64,000 nt of DNA from CAWBAT01 sp046331665 (GCA_046331665.1 JAXLQK010000036.1:3587-67586); one strand, 5' to 3'; positions 1-9,635 are shown, counted from the stretch's first letter. Notes: generated from the sequence alone by a model not told the origin. Numbers and translations: made by a program.

Positions 1-2832
1 TCGGGTGGTCTGGGTGGCGACGGTATAGCCGACTTCCGGGTGGCCGATCTTTGTGAGTACCTGCATGAACCACTGCATCCCGATCAGCCCTACAGAAGTA
101 TGCCTGATGGGTAACGAGAATATCCCGAACAAGATTTTCAAGACAGCTTCCGATTCGCATCAGGAACCATATCAAAATGCCAATGGTAAGAGGTAAGAAC
201 ACTGGGTCCCACTCTCATATTGATTCTTCTGGGAGTCGAAAAAGCGTTGATTGAAGCCATTTCTGACATTTGTCGCCAAATCCCCAAAGTATTTCTCATC
301 TACCTGGCTTCCAAGCAGTCCGGCGGCTCCGAGATAAAAGCTTGCAATTGTAATAATGGTACGCCGTGGAGATGAGAGGAACCGACGTGCTTCCATGACC
401 TGAGCTCGCGTGGTCAGCCCAATGGTACTGGTGTCGACCCAGTCTCCATAGGCTCTATGATCGATGGTGAAGTCGGCTTTCTGGTGGGCCTTTACATGGA
501 ATAGAACCCATTGTTTCATGGCGTCGTAGTTTTCTTCCAGAATCCGCGTGTCTCCATAAAAGTCATAGTACCAGTTGGGAAGGATGGTGATGATGGCAGG
601 CCAGATGGTACCCTGTGAATTGAACGTCCAATATCCCGGGGAAACTTCCTGCAAAGAGCCGTCAGCATGCTGGTCGAGACGCACGGTCCGCAGCCAGCTG
701 GCATAGAAGGGAGCGACGTTAAATTCATACGCCTCGCTTTCTGAGGTTTTCGCGGGATGCCCGGACCAGCCCTGTCGCTCATCACGTTCCGACTCCATCG
801 GAATGCTTCGATCCTGCATTCGGGTTCCCCACAATCCGTTGGAATAAATCTTGTTGATCAATTCATTGGAACAGTGAAAAGTCCCGGCTGGCTCCATGTC
901 CGAATTGACCACCAAAGCCTCCAGGCTATCCAGATTTGGTTTGCCGGGAAACCCTGAGATCTGGACAAAACGATACCCATTCCCGCGGAATCGTGGTGAC
1001 CAGGTCTCGATCCCTTGTCCTTTGAGTACATACACATCTTTATTCCGTGCGCTCCGGTCATCCGCAGTTTTCAGGAGTCCATCTGCCCCAACATGGAAAG
1101 AAGTCCTCATCTCGACGCGCGTCCCGGACTGGCCGGAAAGCTTTAGTCGAACGACGCCATAGGAAGATTGCCCCAGATCCGCCACATAGACTCCGGGCTT
1201 GGGGTTGGCGATGGATATAGGACGAAGGATTTGTGTCACGCGGACCGGCTCCATCATTTGAGCTACGAGTTGACCGCCCGGGGCACGAACCTCATGGGCA
1301 GGCGACCATCGCGAATCGTCAAACCCGGGTTCAGCCCAGCCTGCTTGCTCCCGTCGGGCATCGTATTCCTCCCCGTCATATTCGTTGTTGGACAGGATGG
1401 GACCCTCTGTTGTCAGTTTCCAACCCTTGTCGCTGATAAATCGGCCGGTGGAGCCATCTTCATATTCGATGCGCATCTGGAAGATGAGTTTTGGATAACC
1501 AAACGTCTTGGTTTCGACCGGGATTCGAATTCTAGGAGCAAAGAACCGGCCATTGCCCAAAATAACCCCAACGGCATTGGAACCTGATCTCAAGAGCGGA
1601 GCCACCTCGTATGCATTGTAAAAAATGCGTTTGCTGTATTCCGTGAGCCCCGGTTCCATGATCTGATTCCCTACTCGTTGACCATTGAGGTAAAGCTCAT
1701 AAAATCCCAGCCCCGAAATATAGGCCGTTGCCCGCTTGATTTTCTTTTCAAGTGAAAAATCCCGCCGGAGCATTCGAGCGGGGAGGCGTCGGAATTCTGA
1801 TCGCATTTCTCCCCAGGGGGCCGCTCCATAGGGTCCTATGGTTCTTGCCACAGTCCAGTTCGAGTCGTCAAAAGTCGGGTTCTGCCAGCCGGAAGCCCCG
1901 TGCGGTGAGGACTTCCAATGGCGGTCTGTGCCGACCACCATCGACTCTCCATTGGAGAATTCGATCCGCAAGGCTCCAATGAAACCTGAGGAGGCAGGAT
2001 TTGAGCCTTTTGATTTTTGAAGTCCGACTCCCAATGTATTCATCCCGGGTTGCAATTCCGTGATCTCGACCACCGGACCCCAATTTCCATTGAAGGCCAA
2101 TAAGTCGACAATCTTCGGCCATCGGCTAAATTCAACCGTTTTCTTGTCGAAGCCAAAATCGATCTCCTTGCCATTAATATAGAGAGACAAGTTGTCAACT
2201 GCGGCCATAGCGCAAATCGCGCGAGTTATTTTTCTGTCTTTAGGAATGACAAACACGTATCTAAAGAAGCTCTCATCCGCTGGCAAGGTTGTCGTGGAAG
2301 GGGAAACGGTGGAACCAATCCACGAGGCCTGGCTGAGCTCTTCAACCCCCTGGAATTTCTCACCGCCATCAACTCCTATCCATGAAGCTTCCCACTCCTC
2401 AGGCCGCAAGATGCCCATAGTCCAGTAAGATGGTGAACTCCAGGCCGACCGCCGGCCTTTTTCATCCGAAACGCGGACCTTCCACCAGCAGACTTTGTGG
2501 GACACGAGGGGCTTGCCGTCATACAAGATATGAATCGACTGGTCAGATCGGATTTCTCCTGAATCCCACAAATCGCCCTTATTCTGTTTAAGGAGGGCAT
2601 TACTCGAAGCAACCAGAATCTGGTATGAGGCCTGCCTTTGTCCTCGAGCCAAATTTGAAGTGGAGTGTAATTCCCAGCTCAGACGGGGTCGCTGGACATC
2701 AATTCCAAGAGGAACTTTCAGATACTCGCAACGTAGATGATCAACCAACAAGGGCGCTGGTGCAGCCTTCAGTGTGAATGGAAGTACCAGAAGCAGGAAA
2801 GCCCAAACCAGGTGACGTCGATGAAGGTTCAT
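1..2832 (-). CDS. Alpha-L-rhamnosidase (GH78), 3' end frameshifted and cut by window edge
   Basis: Secreted or periplasmic glycoside hydrolase predicted to release terminal alpha-L-rhamnose from plant or microbial polysaccharides. The open frame gives 886 residues from ATG at 2832. A signal peptide (about residues 1-23, hydrophobic core WAFLLLVLPF) is followed by an Fn3-like N-terminal domain, beta-sandwich domains and the (alpha/alpha)6 catalytic barrel, with the family's general-acid motif seen as ERDERQGWSGHP. The frame stops at 172, but conserved C-terminal barrel sequence continues to base 1 in shifting frames: DMVPDANR, then LENLVRDILVTHQ, then GLIGMQWFMQVLTKIGHP back in the original frame. 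At least three single-base indels therefore lie between about 105 and 178. They could be sequencing errors or pseudogene decay. Together with the lyase-like gene at 34686, it suggests use of rhamnose-containing pectin. The family call is firm; the substrate is inferred. Confidence 0.85.
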
Positions 2833-3154
2833 GGTTTCAATGGTTCCGCCGGCGGTTTGGAGGGTAAAGGATCTAATTAAATTGAGCTGCCTTCAGAACA
2901 TAGCGTGGTCAATTCTTGGATGGCAATATTTTTTTTGAATGCTGCCGCGTGATCGAGCTTGGATTTATCGACGGCGGCAGGGGAGAGAATTTTCCAGGCT
3001 CTGCCGACAGGGTTCAGAATTGTGTGGCGGCAATCACGTCCCTCTTACTGACGGGAAACAGACTTTCTTTCGAAGGGGGAAAAGCATGTAGGTTTTCTGC
3101 AAAAAGCCTTTTGCTTAGGAAACCGCCTGGAGGAGGAATACGATCCTGGATGAC
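2833..3154. other. Gene-free stretch upstream of the rhamnosidase
   Basis: These 322 bases separate the start of the rhamnosidase from the stop of the ZIP transporter; both genes read on the minus strand. The stretch should hold the rhamnosidase promoter, but I could not identify convincing -35 and -10 hexamers. A short stem (GCAAAA/TTTTGC, about 3100-3115) lies just downstream of the ZIP stop and could help end its transcript, but it has no clear U-tract. Nothing else was seen. Confidence 0.4.
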
Positions 3155-3892
3155 TTAAAGTGAAACCAGCAAGGCGCGCGTCAGGATAAAGAGGAACACT
3201 CCGCCGAAAACCGAAAAGGCCAATTTTACCCCCGGCTCTTCGTTGACTTCGGGCATTAGGTCGGAGGCAGCCACATAGATGCCCACTCCAGCGGAGAGAG
3301 GGAGACCGTACTTGACCATCCCTTGGACGGCACTCATGGTCAACACGCCCGCCATGGTTGCCACCCCCAGCCCGGCCGCTGCCATCAGGGACGAAGTCTT
3401 GCTTTTTCCCGATGCGATCATGATCGAAGATACCGTAAAGCCCTCGGGAAGCTTATGAAGGATAATGGCAATAAACAGGATGATGCCGAGACGGTAGGAA
3501 ATGATGAATCCCGAGGCAATGGCTACGCCATCGAAAAAGGTATGAGAAAGCAGGCCGACGAGGGCCGAGAAGCCGACGCGCGGGTCGAGGAGCTCTTCCT
3601 TATGGATTTCTTCTCCAAAGTGAAAATGTGGAGCAAAACTGTGCTCGAAGAGGTGAACGAGCAGATAGCCGGCGAGGATCCATCCCGGCGCGCTGGGAAG
3701 GAGCTCCATACTTCGCGGCACCATCTCCAAAAAGGCGGTTGCCAACATGAACCCCGCCCCAAAGGCAAGAAAGTATTTGAGGTATCCCCGATCCCAATTC
3801 GATTTGACAATGATGACTCCGCCTAAGAAATTGGCCAGAGACGCCACGGCCCCAAAAAATAAGCTGTAGAACAATGTCAGCATGTCATTCAA
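3155..3892 (-). CDS. ZIP family divalent metal transporter
   Basis: Inner-membrane transporter of the ZIP (ZupT-like) family, expected to bring Zn2+ or related divalent cations into the cytoplasm. The protein has 245 residues and about eight hydrophobic segments. Two metal-site helices carry the family signatures: SHTFFDGVAI (H117, D121) and LHKLPEGF (H146, E150). A histidine-rich loop (HSFAPHFHFGEEIH, residues 84-97) sits between transmembrane segments 3 and 4, as is usual in this family. It lies 60 bases downstream of the ychF-like gene on the same strand and may share its transcript. Metal specificity cannot be read from the sequence. Confidence 0.85.
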   Translation of the reverse strand: MNDMLTLFYSLFFGAVASLANFLGGVIIVKSNWDRGYLKYFLAFGAGFMLATAFLEMVPRSMELLPSAPGWILAGYLLVHLFEHSFAPHFHFGEEIHKEELLDPRVGFSALVGLLSHTFFDGVAIASGFIISYRLGIILFIAIILHKLPEGFTVSSIMIASGKSKTSSLMAAAGLGVATMAGVLTMSAVQGMVKYGLPLSAGVGIYVAASDLMPEVNEEPGVKLAFSVFGGVFLFILTRALLVSL

Positions 3893-3952
3893 TGGGAGAG
3901 TCTGCCCTCGTCCTATTGCGGAATGGTTCTGTCAGGATTCGCCGGGAGTGGC

Positions 3953-5038
3953 TCAGCCACTATGCCGGAAGTTAATGATGTCTCCGTCCTGGACGACATA
4001 TTCTTTTCCTTCCAGGCGGAGCTGGCCTTTGTCGCGGGCGGCGGCCAGGGATTTCAGTTCGTGCAGATGATCGTAATGGACCACTTCTGCCCGGATGAAA
4101 CATCGCTCAATATCGGTGTGAATCACACCTGCTGCCTTCAAGGCGGAAGTTCCTCGCCGAATGGTCCAGGCTCTGCATTCATCCTCGCCAACCGTGAAGA
4201 ACGAGATCAATCCCAGTAATTCGTAGGTGGCTCGAATGAGCCGATCCAAACCCGATTCTTTCAACCCGTAGTCCATGAGAAATGCTTGGGCATCTTCTCC
4301 GGAGAGCTCAACCAGTTCAGCTTCCAGCTTTCCACAGACGGCTGTAATCCCGACATTCGAGAGTTTGGCAATCTCGCTCAATTGGTACACTTCCATGGCA
4401 CGCGGGACATCTTGTGCCTGGTCGTCTGCAAGATTGAGGACATGCAGGATGGGCTTTTCGGAAAGAAACATGAAACCCCGCATCAGCTTGCGCTGATCTT
4501 CGGAGAGATCCATCGCACGCAGAGGCTTCTCGGATTCCAACCAGGCGTTGCAAGCCTTTAACAGCTCAAACTCTTTCTCTGTTTCAGCCGTCTTGTTCTT
4601 CTTCAGATCTTTCTCGAGACGCTCCAGCCTCCGCTCGATAATGGAAAGGTCAGACAAGATAAGTTCGAGATCAAGATTGCTGATATCGCGCTTCGGGTCC
4701 AGGGTCCCCCCGGAATAGGGAATGGACTCGTCTTCAAATACCCGGACCACGTGCACTAGAGCTTCGACATTCTTCACATTTCCTAATTGGGAGACGTTCT
4801 TGGCATCCCCCTTGGTCAAACCGGCTAGGTCGATGTATTCGACGGTGGCGTGGGTAGTTTTCTTGGGGTTGAAAAGACTCGATAGGAACTCGAGTCGCGG
4901 ATCGGGAACCGAGGCAATCCCGATATGGGAGTCCGTCTTCCCTCCTGAGAATTTAGAAGTATCGACGAGAGACTTGGTGAGAATCTTAAATAAGGTGGTC
5001 TTTCCAACCAACGGGAACCCTACAATTCCGGCTTTCAC
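3953..5038 (-). CDS. ychF: YchF/OLA1-type P-loop NTPase (divergent)
   Basis: Cytoplasmic TRAFAC-class NTPase of the Obg/YchF group, 361 residues (the family is about 363), thought to act on ribosomes and stress responses. The N-terminal G domain shows a P-loop GFPLVGKTT (residues 8-16; the usual form is GLPNVGKST) and a G3 motif DLAGL (70-74). The C-terminal TGS/DUF933 domain is well conserved (VIHTDIERCFIRAEVV, then YVVQDGDIINFRHS at the end). The nucleotide-specificity motif reads N202-L-A-D205 instead of the family's NxxE, and the P-loop Asn is Leu, so this is a diverged member. ATP-versus-GTP preference may differ from classical YchF. The start at 5038 fits the family N-terminus exactly. 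Confidence 0.85.
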   Translation of the reverse strand: MKAGIVGFPLVGKTTLFKILTKSLVDTSKFSGGKTDSHIGIASVPDPRLEFLSSLFNPKKTTHATVEYIDLAGLTKGDAKNVSQLGNVKNVEALVHVVRVFEDESIPYSGGTLDPKRDISNLDLELILSDLSIIERRLERLEKDLKKNKTAETEKEFELLKACNAWLESEKPLRAMDLSEDQRKLMRGFMFLSEKPILHVLNLADDQAQDVPRAMEVYQLSEIAKLSNVGITAVCGKLEAELVELSGEDAQAFLMDYGLKESGLDRLIRATYELLGLISFFTVGEDECRAWTIRRGTSALKAAGVIHTDIERCFIRAEVVHYDHLHELKSLAAARDKGQLRLEGKEYVVQDGDIINFRHSG

Positions 5039-5390
5039 TGCGTCTATCCCCTTAGAACCTGATTCATGGCCAGCCTGGCGGCAATTGAGAAACGTGCCAT
5101 ATTAGCATAAAGTGAAGAAATGGAAGAACTTTCTTGAGCAGGCTGTAGAGCCTATCTTTACTTCCGAGAGTGGCTAACGGGGCTTATGTTTGAAAATAAA
5201 CCTCGGATCGATGCCAGGCACCCAACAGATTCTATCCATATTAATATACTGTCATCTAATTTGAGGCGTTTGAGGAGCTGGATTGTCGACTTTCACTCCA
5301 AATTCCTGTGCCTTGAGATGTCCCATCCGGAGAGATCCACCAAAATAGCGATAAAATCTCAAAAAAAATCGCTCAACCCTTAAAAAATCC

Positions 5391-5420
5391 TTGACTTTAG
5401 GAGAGAGTGGTCTGTATATT
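5391..5420 (+). promoter_or_regulatory. Sigma70-like promoter of the dcw cluster
   Basis: TTGACT (5391-5396) and TATATT (5415-5420) are separated by 18 bases, a good match to the housekeeping consensus. The predicted start of transcription is near 5427, about 106 bases before mraZ, so the transcript start falls inside the MraZ-box array directly downstream. Seen in sequence; activity is inferred. Confidence 0.65.
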
Positions 5421-5460
5421 CCGGCCGTGGAATAAAATGGACTAAAGTGGAGTAATGAGG
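5421..5460 (+). promoter_or_regulatory. Putative MraZ operator, 10-bp periodic TGG repeats
   Basis: Four successive 10-base units end in (G/A)TGG or AGG: ccggccGTGG, aataaaATGG, actaaaGTGG, agtaatGAGG. The core resembles the AAAGTG(G/T)-N3 repeats bound by MraZ in other bacteria. The array overlaps the predicted transcription start and precedes mraZ, which fits negative autoregulation of the division cluster. The pattern is seen directly; the protein-DNA assignment follows from known MraZ sites. Confidence 0.6.
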
Positions 5461-5532
5461 GTTTTTTCCTGAAAGACAGGAGGCTTATGAGGCCCAAGCC
5501 TACGTGTCAGTGAAAAATCCTCCAGGTGATCT

Positions 5533-5973
5533 ATGCTTCGTGGGAATGCCCCAGCAAAAGTCGACGAAAAGGGTCGGGTAAAGATCCCCTCCATCTTCCG
5601 TGCGGAAATCGAGCAAGAGTTCGGCAGTGAATTTTATGTAACCAGTTTGAGAGGTGATTGCGTGCGCCTCTATCCCTTTCCGATTTGGAATGAGATTGAG
5701 CAGAAAATCTCCTCTTTGCCACAGTCCGATCCGGCCATCAAGCTTTTTTTGAGAAATACGAATTATTACGGGCAAATGACGACCATGGACTCTCAGGGCA
5801 GGATTTTAATTCCCGCTCTGCTGCGTGACTCGGCCCAGGTTCGAAATGAAGTGAGTGTTCAAGGACACTTAAAGTACCTTGAGATCTGGAACGCCGAGAT
5901 CCTGCGTCGCCAGCTTGAGGAAATGCCATTCAGCGAAGAGCACGAACAAACCTTGTCCAGGCTTGGAATCTGA
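5533..5973 (+). CDS. mraZ: Transcriptional regulator MraZ
   Basis: DNA-binding regulator of the division and cell wall cluster, 146 residues, the usual length. It has two SpoVT/AbrB-like halves, each with the family pattern: DEKGRVKIPSIFR near residue 12 and DSQGRILIPALLR near residue 83. It forms ring-shaped oligomers in characterised species and represses its own operon through short upstream repeats; a matching array is present at 5421-5460. Its stop codon overlaps the rsmH start by one base (TGATG), showing translational coupling. It is the first gene of a long same-strand cluster. Confidence 0.95.
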   Translation: MLRGNAPAKVDEKGRVKIPSIFRAEIEQEFGSEFYVTSLRGDCVRLYPFPIWNEIEQKISSLPQSDPAIKLFLRNTNYYGQMTTMDSQGRILIPALLRDSAQVRNEVSVQGHLKYLEIWNAEILRRQLEEMPFSEEHEQTLSRLGI

Positions 5974-6998
5974 TGTCACAGCGAAGCTACGAGACGCACG
6001 CACAAGCGAGTTACCGGATGCCAGAACAAGGCGTTGCCTTTATGAGTTCCGCTCCAGACCACGAGTCGGCCTCAACTCCCATCAAACACTCACCAGTGCT
6101 CCTCAAGGAGGTTCTTGAATTTCTGAGTCCTCAGCCCGGCGGGGTTTACATTGATGCGACCATTGGCTTGGGAGGGCACACCGAGGCCATCCTGGAGGGT
6201 TTGGGAAACTCAGGGGGGGTGCTTGGAATTGACCGTGATGAAGAGGCGCTCGGTTTGGCTTCCCAGCGTCTAGCCAGGTTCCATGGGCGGTATCAAATGG
6301 TTCATGCCAATTATGCGGACCTCAGGGAAATCGCCAGGCAAAAAGGGATTACTGAGTGTGATGGAATTCTGGCGGATTTGGGAGTGTCCTCACTGCAACT
6401 GGAGAAGGCGGAAAGGGGATTCAGCTTCCTCAAAGACGGGCCGCTTGATATGCGCATGGACCAGGACCTTGCTCTTACCGCGGACGAGGTGGTCAACCAC
6501 TACCCCGAGAAAGATTTGGCGAATCTGATCTTTCAATTTGGGGAAGAGCGTCATTCGCGGGCCATTGCCCGAGCTATTGTGCGTTCCCGGCCCTTACACC
6601 GAACCGGTGCTCTGGCGTCGGTGATTGCCAGGAGCTTTCGCGCCCGAGGTCACGGGCGGATTCATCCGGCCACCCGGACCTTTCAGGCGATTCGCATCTT
6701 CGTCAACGACGAACTGGGGAAGATTGCTCCTTTTGTCGAAGCGGCGGCAGACCTTCTCAAAGTAGGAGGGCGAATTGCCATCATTACGTTCCATTCGCTG
6801 GAAGATCGGATAGTAAAGCAAACCCTTCGCAGGTTATCCCAGGAGTGCAGTTGTCTACCCGGGGCTATGCGATGTGAATGCCATCAAAGAAAGATCTTGA
6901 AGGTGCTTACCAAGAAGTCCGTGAAAGCAACGGAAGAAGAAGTTCTGCTGAACCCGCGTTCCCGAAGCGCCAAGCTTCGTGTCGCGGAACGAATTTAG
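5973..6998 (+). CDS. rsmH: 16S rRNA (cytosine(1402)-N(4))-methyltransferase RsmH
   Basis: S-adenosylmethionine-dependent methyltransferase that modifies C1402 in the 16S rRNA decoding site. It has 341 residues from the ATG at 5973, which overlaps the mraZ stop. The conserved N-terminus HSPVLLKEVLEFL begins only near residue 36, so the ATG at 6042 is an alternative start. The SAM site IDATIGLGGHTEAIL and the family motif DGILADLGVSSLQLE are intact, as is the C-terminal FHSLEDRIVKQ block. Standard second gene of dcw clusters. Confidence 0.95.
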   Translation: MSQRSYETHAQASYRMPEQGVAFMSSAPDHESASTPIKHSPVLLKEVLEFLSPQPGGVYIDATIGLGGHTEAILEGLGNSGGVLGIDRDEEALGLASQRLARFHGRYQMVHANYADLREIARQKGITECDGILADLGVSSLQLEKAERGFSFLKDGPLDMRMDQDLALTADEVVNHYPEKDLANLIFQFGEERHSRAIARAIVRSRPLHRTGALASVIARSFRARGHGRIHPATRTFQAIRIFVNDELGKIAPFVEAAADLLKVGGRIAIITFHSLEDRIVKQTLRRLSQECSCLPGAMRCECHQRKILKVLTKKSVKATEEEVLLNPRSRSAKLRVAERI

Positions 6999-7055
6999 TC
7001 AACAACGGGTTTTGACCAACGCGCTGCGAGTGATTGGGTCAAGTGAGGAGGCTCT

Positions 7056-7466
7056 GTGACAGAAATCTACATTGTCAAACACATCGATAATTCACGCTTG
7101 AAAAAAGAGGTTGATTATCGACGCACCAAAGAATGTTTTGTGCTGATGAGTCTTGGAGTCTTTTGCCTCCTCATTCTTCTTTTCCTGGCATGGCAGCATT
7201 TTGAGATTCTGAAGGGCGGCTATGAAAACGAGTCCTTCAAGAAAGAGGTCAGTCGCCTCGAAGAAGATAACCACAAACTGAAGCTCGAAAGAGCGTCTCT
7301 TCGCAGTCCGCAGCGGATCGATCTGATAGCCCGGAGGGACTTGGGACTCGTGCCCCCTCAGACCAGTCAGATTGTCGTGCTTCCAACCGCGTTGCCAACG
7401 GATCTCCCCGTTACTCAAGTCGCCAGCACCCAAAAAGTGCCAGTGGGTACGGGGTTGCTTCGTTAA
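7056..7466 (+). CDS. ftsL: FtsL-like cell division protein
   Basis: Small bitopic membrane protein of 136 residues with GTG start. It has a short cytoplasmic N-terminus, one transmembrane helix (about residues 27-46, VLMSLGVFCLLILLFLAW) and then a periplasmic heptad-type coiled coil (SFKKEVSRLEEDNHKLKLE). It ends with an IDLIARRDLGLVPP segment typical of FtsL/DivIC proteins. FtsL joins FtsQ and FtsB in the divisome and activates FtsW-FtsI. The sequence is poorly conserved in this family, so the call rests on topology and on position between rsmH and ftsI. The tail after residue 105 is Pro/Thr/Val-rich and unstructured. Confidence 0.75.
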   Translation: MTEIYIVKHIDNSRLKKEVDYRRTKECFVLMSLGVFCLLILLFLAWQHFEILKGGYENESFKKEVSRLEEDNHKLKLERASLRSPQRIDLIARRDLGLVPPQTSQIVVLPTALPTDLPVTQVASTQKVPVGTGLLR

Positions 7467-7535
7467 CCGGCCATTCGTTCGTTTCGTAATTAACTGTCCC
7501 TCGATTGAATCTGCAACAGACAACGGCAAACGCTC

Positions 7536-9614
7536 ATGGCTTCTCGAGCTCAGGATCGATTTCACCTCAGGATATTCGTTCTGAGCGGATTTTTCTTGGT
7601 TTGGATCCTCCTGCTTGTCTTTCGGCTGATTGACCTGCAGGTCTTTCAATATTCTGTCCTTTGTTCCCGCGCCAAACGCCAGCAAAACCGTTCCCTCGAA
7701 ATTAGTGCCAAACGCGGGACCATCTATGACCGCAACGGGCACGAACTTGCTGTCAGTGTTGCGGTCGACTCTATTTATGCCGTAACCCAGGATATTCCCG
7801 ACAAAGAAAAAAACGTCGTAGCCGCCAGACTGTCCTCCGTGTTGGGAATGAACCGCCAGGATCTCTTTAACAAGCTGAATGTTGATCGAGGGTTTGTTTG
7901 GATCAAACGAAAGTTGGATGATTCTGAAAGTGCCCGGGTGAAAAAACTGGGGCTGCCCGGCATCTACTTTGAAAAGGAGACCAAGCGCTTTTACCCGAAT
8001 CGAGAATTAGCCGCGCATGTTGTCGGGTATGCCGGTATGGACAATGAAGGTTTGGGCGGCATCGAGTTTGCCTATGATGGCAAGATCGGGGGAGTTCCCG
8101 GCAGGGTCTTGCTCAAAACGGATGCCAAGCAGCGTTCCTTTGCCAGTGTGGAAAAGGCTCCGATCCCTGGAGAGGATCTTTATTTAACCCTTGACCAGAC
8201 GATCCAGTACATTGCCGAGCAGGAGCTGGCCGCGCAAGTCACCAAATCGAACGCTTTAGGCGGCACGGCGATCGTCATGGATCCCTATTCCGGCGAGATT
8301 CTGGCGATGGCCAGCTACCCCACCTTCAATCCGAATTTCTACGCGAAATATCCTCACGATTGTTGGAAAAACCGTTCCATCGCCTCGATTTATGAACCCG
8401 GTTCGACGTTTAAGATCATCACAGCCTCTGCAGCTTTGGAGGAGAACCTGGCGCAACCGGACGAAACCATCAATTGTATGAACGGCTCCATTGTCGTGGG
8501 GAAATACCGGATCCGTGACCATAAATCCTACGGTGTATTGTCCGTGCGTGAAATTGTAGCCTACTCCAGCAACATCGGGGCGGTGCAACTTGGATTCCGG
8601 ATTGGGAAAGAACGGTTTGAACGGTATATTCGTTCTTTTGGCTTTGGCGCGAATACCGACGTCGAGCTGCCCGGTGAGGCGAGAGGCTTACTTCATCCCT
8701 CGTCCGAATGGCCGGTGGTGACACTGGCGAATATTTCGATGGGCCAGGGAATTGGGGTTACTCCATTGCAGCTGGTCTCTGCGGTTTCAGCGATTGCCAA
8801 TGGGGGATTTCATGTTAAGCCCAAAATCATCCTGAAGCCAAAATCCAATGAGATCGAAAAAGTGAGCTACGATACCGGCTCGCCACAAACTCGCCTTCTC
8901 AGTTCGCGTACCACAAAATTGATCAAAGAGATGTTGACGGGTGTGGTCACCAAAGGAACGGGAAAGGCCTCCCAGCTGGAAGGATTTACAGCCGCAGGGA
9001 AGACGGGGACAGCCCAAAAATTGGATCCCAATGGGCGTTACTCTCACACCCGATTCATCGCGTCATTTGTCGGATTTGCGCCAATTGATCGGCCTGCCGT
9101 GGTGATCGTCGTCACCGTAGACGAACCCCATGGTCAATACTACGGAGGAGAGGTTGCCGCCCCGGTGTTCCGCAATATTGCGCAAAAGACATTGCGGTAC
9201 TTTTCGGTTCTTCCGGACCAGGATCTCAAATCCAGCCCGAAGAACAAGGGGGCTGAGGGGAAATTGGCATTAACGGCCATGCCCAATCTAAATGACGATC
9301 AATTCGAACCTTTGGAGGCTGTCGCAGAGTTCGAAGCGTCCGCCAACACGCAATCCGCCGAACCACCCACGCCTGATCTCTTAACGGAGGCGCAGGATAA
9401 GCTGCTTGATGACAGCGCGGTGTCGGGTGCAGGGGTTGTCCTGGTACCCGACCTTCGGGGACGGTCGTTACGCTCGGCGACAACTGAAGCCACGAGGCTG
9501 GGCTTGAATCTAAGTCCGCATGGGTCAGGATTTGTCATCGAACAGTCACCGGAGCCGACGAAACGAGTCAGCCCAGGAACTCGGATTGTTGTTCGATTAG
9601 AGCGAAACAGGTGA
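7536..9614 (+). CDS. ftsI: Penicillin-binding protein FtsI/PBP2-type transpeptidase with PASTA domain
   Basis: Septal peptidoglycan transpeptidase that cross-links new wall with the glycosyltransferase FtsW. 692 residues: an N-terminal membrane anchor (about 13-33), a dimerisation/pedestal domain and the transpeptidase domain with all three active-site motifs: S290-TFK, S344-SN and K489-TG-T. The C-terminus carries a linker of Ala/Glu-rich sequence and one PASTA domain (about residues 630-692, starting VPDLRGRSLRSATTEA). A PASTA module on FtsI is common in Gram-positives and also in some diderm phyla. It follows ftsL by about 70 bases. Confidence 0.93.
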   Translation: MASRAQDRFHLRIFVLSGFFLVWILLLVFRLIDLQVFQYSVLCSRAKRQQNRSLEISAKRGTIYDRNGHELAVSVAVDSIYAVTQDIPDKEKNVVAARLSSVLGMNRQDLFNKLNVDRGFVWIKRKLDDSESARVKKLGLPGIYFEKETKRFYPNRELAAHVVGYAGMDNEGLGGIEFAYDGKIGGVPGRVLLKTDAKQRSFASVEKAPIPGEDLYLTLDQTIQYIAEQELAAQVTKSNALGGTAIVMDPYSGEILAMASYPTFNPNFYAKYPHDCWKNRSIASIYEPGSTFKIITASAALEENLAQPDETINCMNGSIVVGKYRIRDHKSYGVLSVREIVAYSSNIGAVQLGFRIGKERFERYIRSFGFGANTDVELPGEARGLLHPSSEWPVVTLANISMGQGIGVTPLQLVSAVSAIANGGFHVKPKIILKPKSNEIEKVSYDTGSPQTRLLSSRTTKLIKEMLTGVVTKGTGKASQLEGFTAAGKTGTAQKLDPNGRYSHTRFIASFVGFAPIDRPAVVIVVTVDEPHGQYYGGEVAAPVFRNIAQKTLRYFSVLPDQDLKSSPKNKGAEGKLALTAMPNLNDDQFEPLEAVAEFEASANTQSAEPPTPDLLTEAQDKLLDDSAVSGAGVVLVPDLRGRSLRSATTEATRLGLNLSPHGSGFVIEQSPEPTKRVSPGTRIVVRLERNR

Positions 9615-9635
9615 ACCCCTTTTACGTATTGGAAA

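Larger units (their letters stand above)
5039..5532. other. Divergent intergenic region between ychF and mraZ
   Basis: These 494 bases separate the divergent ychF (minus) and mraZ (plus) genes. The right-hand part holds the dcw-cluster promoter and MraZ-box array, listed separately. The left part should contain the ychF promoter, but no convincing hexamer pair was found. No small gene with a ribosome binding site was recognised. Confidence 0.5.

Noticed and set aside
3100..3115. Intrinsic terminator of the ZIP gene
   Set aside because: Stem of six A/T-rich pairs and no proper U-tract on the minus strand; too weak to call.
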